In this document: positions 52,114 through 61,068 of the stretch, in pieces | Numbering within the stretch: the first letter of the stretch is position 1 | Layout of the letters: the number at the start of each line of letters is the position of its first letter | From: Fictibacillus nanhaiensis | Lineage (GTDB): Bacteria > Bacillota > Bacilli > Bacillales > Fictibacillaceae | Direction: 5' to 3' | NCBI GenBank assembly: GCA_016401345.1 | Contig: JAEACG010000001.1 | Coordinates: forward strand, 1,116,001-1,180,000 | Length of the DNA stretch: 64,000 bases | The notes under the pieces: model-generated | Databases searched by the model: none | What the model saw: the letters and a program-made list of their open reading frames with translations, nothing else | What the model was told of the DNA's origin: nothing | Position numbers and translations under genes: made by a program

Positions 52114-54405
52114 TTACATAAACGACCGATCCAACACCACAAAATCACGCCACTCTTCTGGCAGCATCTCTACATACTTCCTTGTTAGAAAGCGATCATC
52201 TACTAAAACGAGCGTTCCCTGATCTTCTTCTGATCGGATAACACGCCCTCCTGCCTGCAGTACTTTATTCATTCCAGGATACACGTATGCGAAGTCGTAA
52301 CCATTCTTGCCTGCACGCTGAAAATAATCCTTCATCGTATCACGCTCTAATCCTACTTGAGGCAATCCAACACCAATGATTACAGCACCAGTAAGTTTAT
52401 CTCCTTTTAAATCAATTCCTTCAGAAAAGATGCCACCCATGACAGCGAGCCCGACAAGCGATTTCTCACCTACAGAGTCATAATGAGCTAAAAATGTCTC
52501 TCGCTCTTCTTCCTTCATAGCAGGATGTTGAACGATGAGCGAAAAGTCTGGATCAACTTCTAACATTCGTTCATATATATCTGTCATATACCGATAGGAT
52601 GGAAAGAAAACAAGATAGTTGCCTGGTCTGTTCACGACCAAGTCTTTGATCATACCCACAATAGGATCTATCGTTTTTTCCCGATCTCTAAAGCGGGTAG
52701 ACAGAGGCTGCACAAATACATCTAGCTGCTCTTTTTCATAAGGAGACGGCATCCGAATGATGTAATCGTCTTTCTCTCCTCCGAGCATTTCTTGAAAATA
52801 CGATAGTGGTGAGAGTGTTGCTGAAAAATATATGCGTGAACCATATTTCTTACCAGTCTGAAAAAGCAGCTGTGAAGGATCCAAACAAAATAGCCGAACT
52901 TTGACCTCACTTTTAAACGTCGAGATGAACGTAACGAAACGTTCATCGTAAAATTGTGAAATCTTGACCCATTGCAGCGCTTCAAAAAAAGTCTCTAATA
53001 GTTGTTCGCTGTTATCACCACTGGCTAATAGCTGCTCTGCCTGTATTAAGAAAGCTTCTAAATTCTCAAGTAGTTTTCCCTGCAATTCTATGACAGCAAC
53101 ATCTTTATCTTCATGTTCTTTTTTTATTAAAAGAAGTTCCTGGTTAACGGCTTTTGCCGTATTCCAGACCCCGTCATGTTTTCCCTTATAATTACGCGCA
53201 AGTTGTAAAAATGACGATTTCATAATCTCTGCAGAATACATTCCGCGAGCTCTGTCCACTAGGTTGTGCGCCTCATCCATAAGGAGAACCGTCCGCTTTT
53301 TTTGTTCTTCAAACAAACGTTTGAACGAGACTCTAGGATCAAATACATAATTATAATCACAGATTACGCTGTCCGAAGCATACGCAAGATCAACAGAGAA
53401 TTCAAACGGACAAACTTTGTGTTTCTGTGCATAATCTGAGATTACTGCTCGATCCATCACGGTCTCATTTTTCAAGATATCAAGTACTGCTCCATTTATC
53501 CTGTCAAAATATCCATCGGCAAACTCACAATACGAGGGTTCGCACCGAGTTTCTTCTTTAAAACAAACTTTGTCTTTAGCCGTTATGGTCGTGCTTTGCA
53601 GAAACAATCCCTTCTCTTTCATTAACAAAAGTGCTTCTTCTGCGTTTTTTCGATTGAGTGTTTTAGCTGTTAAATAAAAAATCTTTTCTGCTTTTTCTTC
53701 TCCGATCGCTTTGACGGCTGGAAAAAGAGTCGAAATGGTTTTTCCTGTACCAGTCGGAGCATTCGCAAATAGAGTTTTTTTATCCATAATCGTTTTATAG
53801 ATAGCACCAGCAAAGTTACGTTGACCATTCCGGTATGATGGAAATGGAAAAGCTAGCTCTCGTATACTGTTGTTCCTTTTTTGCTGATTTTCGAGACGCA
53901 ATTCAGCGAATGGTGCATACGTTTTTATTAGTTGAGACATGAAATTCTCTAGCTCAGTAAAAGTAACATCTTCCTGAAATTTCTTCTGCTCACTAGAATC
54001 AATATGTACATAGGTCAGCTGGACCGTAACTTTGTCAATATTTTCTCTTTCCATGTATATGTAAGCATACACCTTTGCTTGAGCCCAGTGAACGGGGTAG
54101 GAATCTCTTGTAATCTCACTTAAATTTCGAGCAGTTGATTTGATCTCATCGATCGTGACTATATCCTTACGCAAAAGAAGACCATCACATCTGCCTTCTA
54201 TCCAATATTCAAGGTTTTTATGAAGATAGCTCGTTTGCAGAAATACTTCTGCCTTATCGGTCTCTTCATACGTTTTTTGTATGGTTTGATGTGCCTTCGT
54301 TCCCTCTATTAAGGATGAGGTTGACTTAAATCCGGATTCAATACTTCCGGAACGGTATACATATTCGACTAAGGACCGTACAGAGATTTTGACCGCTTCA
54401 GGCAT
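52114..54405 (-). CDS. PD-(D/E)XK nuclease-XPD/DinG-type DNA helicase fusion
   Basis: A 763-residue protein. The N-terminal 170 residues look like a Cas4/RecB-type nuclease: EGRCDGLL and IDEIKST supply the Asp and Glu-x-Lys, and HWAQAKVYAYIY the Q-x3-Y motif. The rest is a superfamily 2 helicase: Walker A NAPTGTGKT, DEAH (LLMDEAHNL), and C-terminal motifs ending QAGGRVIRSEEDQG. Between Walker A and DEAH four Cys (VCFKEETRC, SYC, KVC) form the XPD-type FeS cluster site. It should unwind, and perhaps cleave, DNA during repair. GGTGAAACC precedes the ATG. Confidence 0.88.
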   Translation of the reverse strand: MPEAVKISVRSLVEYVYRSGSIESGFKSTSSLIEGTKAHQTIQKTYEETDKAEVFLQTSYLHKNLEYWIEGRCDGLLLRKDIVTIDEIKSTARNLSEITRDSYPVHWAQAKVYAYIYMERENIDKVTVQLTYVHIDSSEQKKFQEDVTFTELENFMSQLIKTYAPFAELRLENQQKRNNSIRELAFPFPSYRNGQRNFAGAIYKTIMDKKTLFANAPTGTGKTISTLFPAVKAIGEEKAEKIFYLTAKTLNRKNAEEALLLMKEKGLFLQSTTITAKDKVCFKEETRCEPSYCEFADGYFDRINGAVLDILKNETVMDRAVISDYAQKHKVCPFEFSVDLAYASDSVICDYNYVFDPRVSFKRLFEEQKKRTVLLMDEAHNLVDRARGMYSAEIMKSSFLQLARNYKGKHDGVWNTAKAVNQELLLIKKEHEDKDVAVIELQGKLLENLEAFLIQAEQLLASGDNSEQLLETFFEALQWVKISQFYDERFVTFISTFKSEVKVRLFCLDPSQLLFQTGKKYGSRIYFSATLSPLSYFQEMLGGEKDDYIIRMPSPYEKEQLDVFVQPLSTRFRDREKTIDPIVGMIKDLVVNRPGNYLVFFPSYRYMTDIYERMLEVDPDFSLIVQHPAMKEEERETFLAHYDSVGEKSLVGLAVMGGIFSEGIDLKGDKLTGAVIIGVGLPQVGLERDTMKDYFQRAGKNGYDFAYVYPGMNKVLQAGGRVIRSEEDQGTLVLVDDRFLTRKYVEMLPEEWRDFVVLDRSFM

Positions 54406-54483
54406 GGTTTCACCTACCTCTAGTTTTCACTTGTTCTTACTAAATAATTGTAGCACAACTGCTTCTATAAACTTTTCCTACAA

Positions 54484-54516
54484 TAAAAGACAGCCCCCTT
54501 ATTCAGAGGACTGTCT
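54484..54516 (-). terminator. Terminator overlapping the mscL 3' end
   Basis: AGACAGTCCTC / GGGGGCTGTCT stem with one mismatch and 7-nt loop, then TTTTATT on the minus strand. The mscL stop codon is in the hairpin. Confidence 0.75.
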
Positions 54517-54960
54517 CACTACAGCATCATCGTTTAAATCTGCCGTACAGTTTTGGCATTTAACGGCTCTCAGCGGAATTGTAGATAAACAATATTTGCA
54601 TTCTTTTGTATCTGGCGCTTTTACTTCTTCTTTTCTCTTAAGACGATTAATCTGCTTTACTACCAGAAATATGACCAATGCAATGATACAGAAGTTGATC
54701 AGCGTGTTAATGAACAATCCATAATTAAGTGTTGCGGCTCCCGCCTTTTGCGCATCTGCTAATGTGGCATAGTCACCTTTTCCTAAATTTATGTAGAGGT
54801 TGCTGAAATCTACTTTTCCAAGTAACAGACCAATCGGAGGCATGATGACATCATCAACGAGTGAAGTGACGATCTTGCTGAACGCTGCCCCGATAATTAC
54901 TCCGATGGCGAGATCGATCACGTTGCCACGCATGATAAATGTTTTAAATTCGTTCCACAT
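54499..54960 (-). CDS. mscL: Large-conductance mechanosensitive channel with zinc-ribbon tail
   Basis: A 153-residue MscL: N-terminal amphipathic [30 protein letters not shown] with the pore helix TM1, periplasmic loop, then TM2 ([15 protein letters not shown]). Normal MscL ends soon after the cytoplasmic helix; here the last 40 residues hold CKYC ... CQNC, a treble-clef or zinc-ribbon-like pair of knuckles. It opens under hypo-osmotic shock to release solutes. A start at 54960 is typical for the family. The tail's role is unknown. Confidence 0.93.
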   Translation of the reverse strand: MWNEFKTFIMRGNVIDLAIGVIIGAAFSKIVTSLVDDVIMPPIGLLLGKVDFSNLYINLGKGDYATLADAQKAGAATLNYGLFINTLINFCIIALVIFLVVKQINRLKRKEEVKAPDTKECKYCLSTIPLRAVKCQNCTADLNDDAVVRQSSE

Positions 54961-55033
54961 GTACGATAATTCCTTTCTGTATGACTAGTATATGTATAAC
55001 CATACAGCATCTACTTTCAAACGTCATCCGATA

Positions 55034-55579
55034 TCAATTCACGTCATCTTTTTTTAATTTCACAGTCAGAATATCCTTAACATCTATGCATATATCAGCT
55101 TCATACGTTAGTTGTATAAGTGCGACACTATCGATCGTAGCAGGAAATGGCTCTAGGTTCCTTGCACAATAATCAAACGCTTTAATTAAGTCTTCATGTG
55201 ATAAGTCCATTACGAGCGTGCAATGCGGCACCCAATAAGTTGGGATATATAAGGATTGTTGGTTTATCTCTTTTTTAAAGTGGTCATGATAACGCTGATG
55301 AAAATCTGTCAGCACACTGTTTTTAGTCGGTGCTGCATATAAAGTTCCGCTGTTTAAGAATATGGCTACAGATGGAAAGAAAAGAGGTACAGCAGCAATG
55401 TCTTTAAAGTAATTCTGAAACGATACTATAAAAGACTCAATATCTACTTCTGGATGTGTACCAAGTGTTACATGAGGCCGCATACCATGACCCACGATCC
55501 CCTCTTTTATTAGTCCATCCCTAAGTTCATTTATCTTTTGTTCAGTTTCACTGTTTAAATAAGCAATTACACCGTACAT
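55034..55579 (-). CDS. 2'-5' RNA ligase-family protein
   Basis: A 181-residue 2H phosphoesterase-fold protein with both His-x-Thr motifs: RPHVTLG near residue 42 and VPHCTLVM near 125. Family members are cyclic phosphodiesterases or ligases acting on RNA or nucleotide ends; YjcG-like Bacillus relatives have no fixed function. The start is the ATG at 55579 with GGAGC 8 nt upstream; the frame extends to 55618 without support. Confidence 0.82.
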   Translation of the reverse strand: MYGVIAYLNSETEQKINELRDGLIKEGIVGHGMRPHVTLGTHPEVDIESFIVSFQNYFKDIAAVPLFFPSVAIFLNSGTLYAAPTKNSVLTDFHQRYHDHFKKEINQQSLYIPTYWVPHCTLVMDLSHEDLIKAFDYCARNLEPFPATIDSVALIQLTYEADICIDVKDILTVKLKKDDVN

Positions 55580-55786
55580 GTTATCAGCTCCAAATATGGT
55601 TTTGTTCATAAAAGTCAATAATCTTGGTAGGTTTTAGTGTAATTATACATGAAACCACATTTTGGTAAATGCATTACTTTATAAAATAAGGATTCCGCTC
55701 TTGTCCCGAAAAAATGGGCTAATTCCGCCCAAACCTTTAACTTGTACCTCTAATATTCTGTCATTGTAAAGAAGGAGGTGGGTTAA

Positions 55787-55903
55787 ATGGGATATAAGTC
55801 TTACGGAAACAGCTTCGCTTTAATCGTAGTTCTATTTATCTTGTTAATCATCGTTGGGTGTTGTTGGTGCGGTGGTTACGGCGGCGGACACGGCTGGTGC
55901 TAA
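55787..55903 (+). CDS. YjcZ-family sporulation peptide
   Basis: A 38-residue peptide: a short polar start (MGYKSYGNSF), one hydrophobic helix (ALIVVLFILLIIVGC) and a Cys/Gly/Trp/Tyr-rich tail (CCWCGGYGGGHGWC). This is the YjcZ / YtrI-region small-protein pattern found in spore-forming Bacillaceae. A very strong AAGGAGGTG ribosome site precedes the ATG. A purine repeat and a terminator follow in the 3' region. Confidence 0.85.
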   Translation: MGYKSYGNSFALIVVLFILLIIVGCCWCGGYGGGHGWC

Positions 55904-55998
55904 TCAGTTCATTTCCTTTAGTGGAAATGAGTACTGATTCACCCGATGTGATCAATTGCATTAAAACCTTTTGCTTTAACAACCCCTCGTATGATTAC

Positions 55999-56038
55999 AG
56001 AGAGAGAACCTAGAGAGAGAAAACTAGAGAGAGAAAAG
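55999..56038 (+). repeat. Purine-rich triplicate repeat
   Basis: Three 13-14 bp units AGAGAGAGAA-CCT, -AACT, -AAG in tandem, between the YjcZ gene and its terminator. It may be a slippage-prone tract. Confidence 0.7.
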
Positions 56039-56066
56039 ACCTGCGCTCGTCTGAGTGCAGGTCTTT
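56036..56066 (+). terminator. Terminator downstream of the YjcZ gene
   Basis: AAGACCTGC-GCTC / GAGT-GCAGGTCTT stem, then TTATAT. Confidence 0.75.
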
Positions 56067-56156
56067 ATATGTATGGCTACTGAAGAAAAGCTGATTGAAA
56101 GCAGTCGTTCGTTGACCTTTCATCCAGCTTATTTAATTTTTGTGTATGATTTGTGC

Positions 56157-56216
56157 TTTTTGCTCGTTCACGGAGGTTTATGCTCGCTCACAGACTTTTA
56201 TGCTTGCGGCATTATA
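56157..56216. repeat. Three-unit 20-bp degenerate tandem repeat
   Basis: Units starting at 56157, 56177 and 56197 share TTTATGCTCG-like starts followed by TTCAC / CTCAC in the first two. No gene lies here; the rest of the 56067-56230 gap shows nothing else. Confidence 0.6.
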
Positions 56217-56230
56217 AAACCCACACACTA

Positions 56231-56260
56231 AAAAACATTGCAGGAGCCACTCTGCAATGT
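56231..56260 (-). terminator. Terminator of the methionine/sulfur operon
   Basis: ACATTGCAG / CTGCAATGT perfect stem with an 8-nt loop, followed by TTTTTTAG on the minus strand, 38 nt after the hom stop. Confidence 0.85.
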
Positions 56261-56297
56261 TCGTCTAATACACTTGATGAAGCAAACTTGTCTCATT

Positions 56298-57572
56298 CTA
56301 TAAATTGATCACTTTCTTTAGCAGCGAATCTTTTTGCTCAGCCCTTCCCTCTGCCTTCCTCACCTTTCCTGCTACTTCATAAACAACAAGGTCCGGATTT
56401 TCCTCTAACAAAAGGGCTGTACTTACCTGACACTCGACCAACAAATAGACAAGATCACCTTCTACTTCTTGCTTTAAGATCTCTACTTCATCTGTTCCAT
56501 GAAATCCTACAGAAGAGCCAATGACAACATATTCTCCAATAAGCGTCGTATTTGTATCTTCACTACTTACTTCTTCAGCAATAGTAGCTGAATTTTTCTT
56601 TCTTACTAAAGATCGAGGCTGAAGCACATAAGTCAAGTCTTCCACCATGGCGCTTGCTGTTGGAAGTTTTCCTGCACCAGCTCCTTGGATCGTAACTTTT
56701 CCTGCTAGGCTCGTGTCCACCATAATCGCATTTTGAACATCTTCCACTCCGTACAATGGATGATCAGCATCGACCAACACGGGTTTTACAGATGAAATGA
56801 ATTGGTCGCTGTCACGGCGGATCCGCGCCAAATGCTTCACCTTATATCCCCAGTCTTTAAACACAGAGATTTGCTCAGCAGTTACTTCTGTTATCCCTTT
56901 TCGTTCTACGTCCTCCCATTTCGGCGTCTCACCAAACGACAATTCGCTAAGAATCATTAACTTATAAAAAGCATCATAACCTTCTATATCACTTGCCGGG
57001 TCAGCTTCTGCATACCCAAGTTCTTGGGCAGACTTTAACACTTCATGAAAGGGAAGACCTTTTTCCCTCATATTCGTTAAAATGTAGTTGGATGTACCGT
57101 TTAATATAGCTTCAACTGTATGGATCTCATTTACTTGAAGAAGCTGCGAGATGCTGCGAATAATCGGAGTTCCCCCGGCAGTTGTCGCTTCAAATCCCAC
57201 AAAGCGTTTCAGTGTTTCCGCCTTATCAAGCAATGTTCTCCCATGTCTCGCAAACATGACTTTGTTAGCTGTAATTACATGACAACCTTTATCAAGAGCG
57301 CGGCTTAAGTAAGTAAAACCAGGCTCTTCTCCCACTATTGCTTCAAACACGACCTCTAATCCTTCAATATTGAGGATTTCATTAAAGTCAGTAGTAATTA
57401 AAACATGATCATCCACTTCACGTTTTTTCGATCCATCTTTTACTAAAATTCCTTCGATCACAACTTCTTGACCGAGCACGGCTTGAAGTTGTTCTTTATG
57501 TGTTTTCAGCGCTTCATATACACCTTGGCCAACCGTTCCAAAACCTAGCAGCGCCGCTTTAATAGGTGCCAT
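56298..57572 (-). CDS. hom: Homoserine dehydrogenase
   Basis: A 424-residue enzyme reducing aspartate semialdehyde to homoserine with NAD(P)H. The N-terminal Rossmann site GFGTVGQGVYEAL, the NKVMFARHG active-site stretch, the GTSNYILTNM loop and GYAEADPASDIEGYDA motif are intact. A C-terminal ACT-like region (about 345-424) suggests feedback control by threonine or another amino acid. GGAGG precedes the ATG, and it overlaps metX by 14 nt. Its place in a metX-metY operon suggests a methionine-dedicated copy; the genome may hold another hom with thrBC. Confidence 0.94.
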   Translation of the reverse strand: MAPIKAALLGFGTVGQGVYEALKTHKEQLQAVLGQEVVIEGILVKDGSKKREVDDHVLITTDFNEILNIEGLEVVFEAIVGEEPGFTYLSRALDKGCHVITANKVMFARHGRTLLDKAETLKRFVGFEATTAGGTPIIRSISQLLQVNEIHTVEAILNGTSNYILTNMREKGLPFHEVLKSAQELGYAEADPASDIEGYDAFYKLMILSELSFGETPKWEDVERKGITEVTAEQISVFKDWGYKVKHLARIRRDSDQFISSVKPVLVDADHPLYGVEDVQNAIMVDTSLAGKVTIQGAGAGKLPTASAMVEDLTYVLQPRSLVRKKNSATIAEEVSSEDTNTTLIGEYVVIGSSVGFHGTDEVEILKQEVEGDLVYLLVECQVSTALLLEENPDLVVYEVAGKVRKAEGRAEQKDSLLKKVINL

Positions 57573-58656
57573 ATTGCAGCCTCCCTTCTTGTCTCAATGC
57601 TTCCCTCACATGTGGTCCCCACTTTTCAAATTCAACTAAAAATCCATCATGACCGAAGTCTGTTTCTATAGAATAGTAGGTTCCGAATCTAGTATGTTTT
57701 ACAAAATTTTCAATCACTTCAGGTGGATATAGAAGATCCCCTTCATAACCAAAAGCATGAACTTCAGCTTGAATTTGTGATGCTGCCCGCTCCCAGCCAC
57801 CGAGCTTATCCCCAATATCAAAAGCGTTCATAGCGTATAGAAGTGAAACATAACTATCCACATCGAACCTTTTCGTCAACTTTTCCCCCTGATACGTAAG
57901 ATAGGAATCTACTTGAAAGAACGGTTTACCTTCATCATCTTTTTCTTTGATCTCTCTATTGAATCTCTCGTTAAATAATTTAGGCTGGCGGTACGTTAAT
58001 AAGCCCGCCATACGTGCGATCTCCAAACCTGTCAATTTCTCATCGCCTTTATAATTGCCGCTCTTATAAACAGGATCACTTTCTATCGCGTGAAGAGCGA
58101 GTCTATTATAGGCAACTCCATAATCACTTAAGAAGGGAGTTGCCGCAAAGATAAATACCTTTTCTAAAAAGTATGGAAACTGCACTGCCCATTCAAGTGC
58201 CTGCATACCGCCAAGAGATCCCCCCATGACGGCTAGAAGTCTTGGGATTCCTAAAATGCTAAGTGCCTGTCGCTGTGCGCGAACCATATCTCTTACCGTT
58301 ACAAAAGGAAATGACTTTCCATAGATTTCTCCGGTTTCAGGATTTGTACTTGCTGGACCTGTAGAACCGCTACATCCTCCGAGCACATTAAATGTGATGA
58401 CTTGAAATTGGTTTGTGTCGATATAATGATCAGGACCAATTAATCCACGCCACCATCCTGGATCTTCCTCTTCACCAAATGCATACTGATTTCCAGTTAA
58501 CGCGTGGCAAAGTAAGACAACTGGACCTTTTGGGTTTCCCGTTTTTTCAAAAGCTAGTTCTGCATTTAGGATTACCTTACCTGACTCTAGAGCAAAATCA
58601 CCAATCCTTATCTTCCCTATCTTTCTCGTGTTCTCAAGCAAGTTTTTGTAACTCAC
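57559..58656 (-). CDS. metX: Homoserine O-acetyltransferase
   Basis: A 365-residue alpha/beta hydrolase-fold acyltransferase. Seen: HALTGNQYAFGEEEDPGWW, NVLGGCSGSTGP, the nucleophile Ser in GGSLGGMQALEWA and the His in DFGHDGFLVEF. It makes O-acetylhomoserine, the substrate of the sulfhydrylase at the head of the operon. Acetyl versus succinyl specificity in MetX homologues cannot be fully read from sequence. The GTG start lies 23 nt inside the acyl-CoA synthetase gene and its ribosome site is weak, so coupling is likely. Confidence 0.92.
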   Translation of the reverse strand: MSYKNLLENTRKIGKIRIGDFALESGKVILNAELAFEKTGNPKGPVVLLCHALTGNQYAFGEEEDPGWWRGLIGPDHYIDTNQFQVITFNVLGGCSGSTGPASTNPETGEIYGKSFPFVTVRDMVRAQRQALSILGIPRLLAVMGGSLGGMQALEWAVQFPYFLEKVFIFAATPFLSDYGVAYNRLALHAIESDPVYKSGNYKGDEKLTGLEIARMAGLLTYRQPKLFNERFNREIKEKDDEGKPFFQVDSYLTYQGEKLTKRFDVDSYVSLLYAMNAFDIGDKLGGWERAASQIQAEVHAFGYEGDLLYPPEVIENFVKHTRFGTYYSIETDFGHDGFLVEFEKWGPHVREALRQEGRLQYGTY

Positions 58657-60325
58657 GGGCTTTCAGCTCTCTTCGCAATATTTTTCCGCTGATCTTTGTT
58701 TTAGGGAGCTCTTCCACGATTTCAATCTCACGAGGTGCAGCATGTGCAGCTAACTCACCTCTAACAAAGATTCGGATTTCTTCCAAAAGCTCTTTACTCT
58801 CGCTAAATCCATCTTTTAACACGATGAAGGCTTTCACGATTTCTCCGCGAATAGGGTCAGGCTTGCCTATTACTCCAGCTTCGACCACTGCTTTGTGTTC
58901 AATCAGCTTGCTTTCAACTTCAAATGGTCCGATTCGTTCTCCTGAAGAATTAATCATGTCATCTGAACGTCCTTGGAAAAAGATATAATCATCTTCGTCT
59001 TTTATGGCTAGATCTCCAGAAACATACCATTCACCCCAGCTAAAATAAGAATTATATTTTTCAGGGTTCTGCCAAACCTCTCTCATGATTGCCGGCCATG
59101 GGGCCTTGATCGCTAAATGGCCTACAGCATACGGAGGCAATTCTTTTCCCTCTTCATCCAATACAGTTGCTGTTATTCCAGGAAAAGCTTTTCCCATCGA
59201 ACCTGGCTTGATCGGCTCTGTTGGAAGATTCACGATAAGCTGCGCACCAGTTTCAGTCATCCACCATGTATCATGAATTCGTTTACCAAGTACGTTCTTA
59301 CCCCAAAAGATAACCTCTGGATTTAATGGCTCGCCTACACTCAAAATATGACGAAGTTTTGAAAGGTCGTAGTGTTCTGGAAGCTGATTTCCTTTTGCCA
59401 TCAACATGCGGAACGCAGTTGGTGCACTATACCATACTGTGACACCTGTTTTTTGTAAGGTTTCATACCAGGTTTCTGCTTTAAATCGCCCACCGTGAAC
59501 AACAATGGTGGCTCCGTTTAATAATGGTGCAAAAACGCCATAAACTGTTCCTGTCACCCATCCAGGATGAGCCGTGCACCAATACACATCATCTTCTTGA
59601 ATATCTAACACCCATCTGCCTGTAAGATATTGCTGAACCATCGCTCGATGAGCATGGATGATTCCTTTAGGTTTTCCAGTAGAACCGGATGTGTAGTGGA
59701 TGTTTAAACCATGTTCAGGATCTACCCACTCAATCTGACTTTCTGTGTTCTCTACATTTTTCAATTCTTTTGGAAGCGAGATTTCTCCGTTTTCTCCTTC
59801 AGCATCTGTTAAAAAAACCGTATGAAGACTCGGCAGATCTTCTCTTGGTACTCGCTTATACAACTCTTCATCTGTAATTAAGAACGTTCCTTCACAATCA
59901 TTGATTCGGTCTCTTACAGCATCCGACATGAATGCTTCAAATAACGGACCCACGATCGCACCTAACTTAATAGCAGCTAACATTGCGATATGACAATGAT
60001 GGTGTTTTGGCAAGAATACGAATACAAAATCTCCTTTCTTTACACCATGCTTTTTTAAAACCGCCGCCCATTGATCAGTCGTTTTCTTTAACTCGTTATA
60101 ACGAATTTTAATATCCTGTGAGTCGTCAATATAGTGAAGAGCTATTTTTTCACCTCTTCCTTCTTCAACATGACGGTCTACACATTCATACGCCATATTC
60201 GTCTTACCATCACTTCGCCTATTGAATTCTTCAATAAAAGTTTCCCAAGAAAATGCTGTATCCCTTTGGTCTTCTGAAATATTATGATTTCCTTCGACTG
60301 GATGAATGGTGGCTAGTTTTGTCAT
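58634..60325 (-). CDS. Acyl-CoA synthetase / acetate-CoA ligase (AcsA-like)
   Basis: A 563-residue AMP-forming ligase of the acetyl/medium-chain acyl-CoA synthetase group. Signatures: YTSGSTGKPKGIIHAH (AMP site), DTWWMTETGAQ (core motif), GRSDDMINSSGERIGPFEV (hinge) and the C-terminal KTKISGKILRRELK with the acetylatable Lys. Similar length to B. subtilis AcsA. Its start overlaps the ABC ATPase by 4 nt and its end overlaps metX. It could feed acetyl-CoA to MetX or activate a sulfonate-derived acid (both inference). Confidence 0.9.
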   Translation of the reverse strand: MTKLATIHPVEGNHNISEDQRDTAFSWETFIEEFNRRSDGKTNMAYECVDRHVEEGRGEKIALHYIDDSQDIKIRYNELKKTTDQWAAVLKKHGVKKGDFVFVFLPKHHHCHIAMLAAIKLGAIVGPLFEAFMSDAVRDRINDCEGTFLITDEELYKRVPREDLPSLHTVFLTDAEGENGEISLPKELKNVENTESQIEWVDPEHGLNIHYTSGSTGKPKGIIHAHRAMVQQYLTGRWVLDIQEDDVYWCTAHPGWVTGTVYGVFAPLLNGATIVVHGGRFKAETWYETLQKTGVTVWYSAPTAFRMLMAKGNQLPEHYDLSKLRHILSVGEPLNPEVIFWGKNVLGKRIHDTWWMTETGAQLIVNLPTEPIKPGSMGKAFPGITATVLDEEGKELPPYAVGHLAIKAPWPAIMREVWQNPEKYNSYFSWGEWYVSGDLAIKDEDDYIFFQGRSDDMINSSGERIGPFEVESKLIEHKAVVEAGVIGKPDPIRGEIVKAFIVLKDGFSESKELLEEIRIFVRGELAAHAAPREIEIVEELPKTKISGKILRRELKARELQKLA

Positions 60326-61053
60326 TTCTGTTCACCTGCTGCTTTCTTTTCAACGTTTAGTAAATTTAAGATGTGTGCTTTTTGTTTAGAGAGGTAAGCG
60401 TCTCCGCGGGTTCTCGGTTTTTGTTTTTCCACTGAAACTTCGCTATACACTTCACCTGGCTGCCCTTTTAAGATAAAGATTCGATCACATAAATAAAGGG
60501 CTTCATCAATATCGTGAGTTACTAAAATCATCGTCGTTTTCTTTTTTTGCCATATGGATAATAGAAGATCTTGAAGCTGCATTTTTGTAAAAGCATCTAA
60601 CGCACTGAATGGTTCGTCTAATAATAGAATCTCAGGCTCAGTGATAAGCGCTCTTGCTATTGCTGTCCGCTGTGCCATCCCCCCTGATAAGTCTTTCGGG
60701 TAATGGTTCTCAAAATCCGTTAATCCTACTAGATCCAGATACGTTTTATATTTATCCGTATTCCTTTTTTCTTTTTCCAAACCGAATGAAATGTTTTTCT
60801 TTACAGACAACCATGGAAGAAGGCGAGGTTCTTGAAACATCATACCGATCTGGTTGTTCGATCCATTCTCTATCGAAATCGTCCCTTCATATTGTTTATC
60901 AAGTCCTGATAGCACGCGAAGCAATGTACTTTTCCCACAGCCACTCGTTCCTAGAATTCCAATAATCTCCCCTTCCTTTACAGAAAGATTAATATCTTGA
61001 AACCCAGCTGTGTCATGATTAAACGTACGTTTTAAACGATTCACATTCAGCAT
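60322..61053 (-). CDS. ABC transporter ATP-binding protein (SsuB/TauB-like)
   Basis: A 243-residue ATPase with Walker A GTSGCGKST, Q-loop MMFQEPRLLPW, signature LSGGMAQR and Walker B EILLLDEPFSALDA, in the nitrate/sulfonate/taurine importer subfamily. It powers the permease coded 15 bp upstream. Sulfonate is the best substrate guess because of the sulfur-assimilation operon; a sulfate ester is possible. Confidence 0.92.
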   Translation of the reverse strand: MLNVNRLKRTFNHDTAGFQDINLSVKEGEIIGILGTSGCGKSTLLRVLSGLDKQYEGTISIENGSNNQIGMMFQEPRLLPWLSVKKNISFGLEKEKRNTDKYKTYLDLVGLTDFENHYPKDLSGGMAQRTAIARALITEPEILLLDEPFSALDAFTKMQLQDLLLSIWQKKKTTMILVTHDIDEALYLCDRIFILKGQPGEVYSEVSVEKQKPRTRGDAYLSKQKAHILNLLNVEKKAAGEQK

Positions 61054-61068
61054 TTGTTTCCCCTCCTT

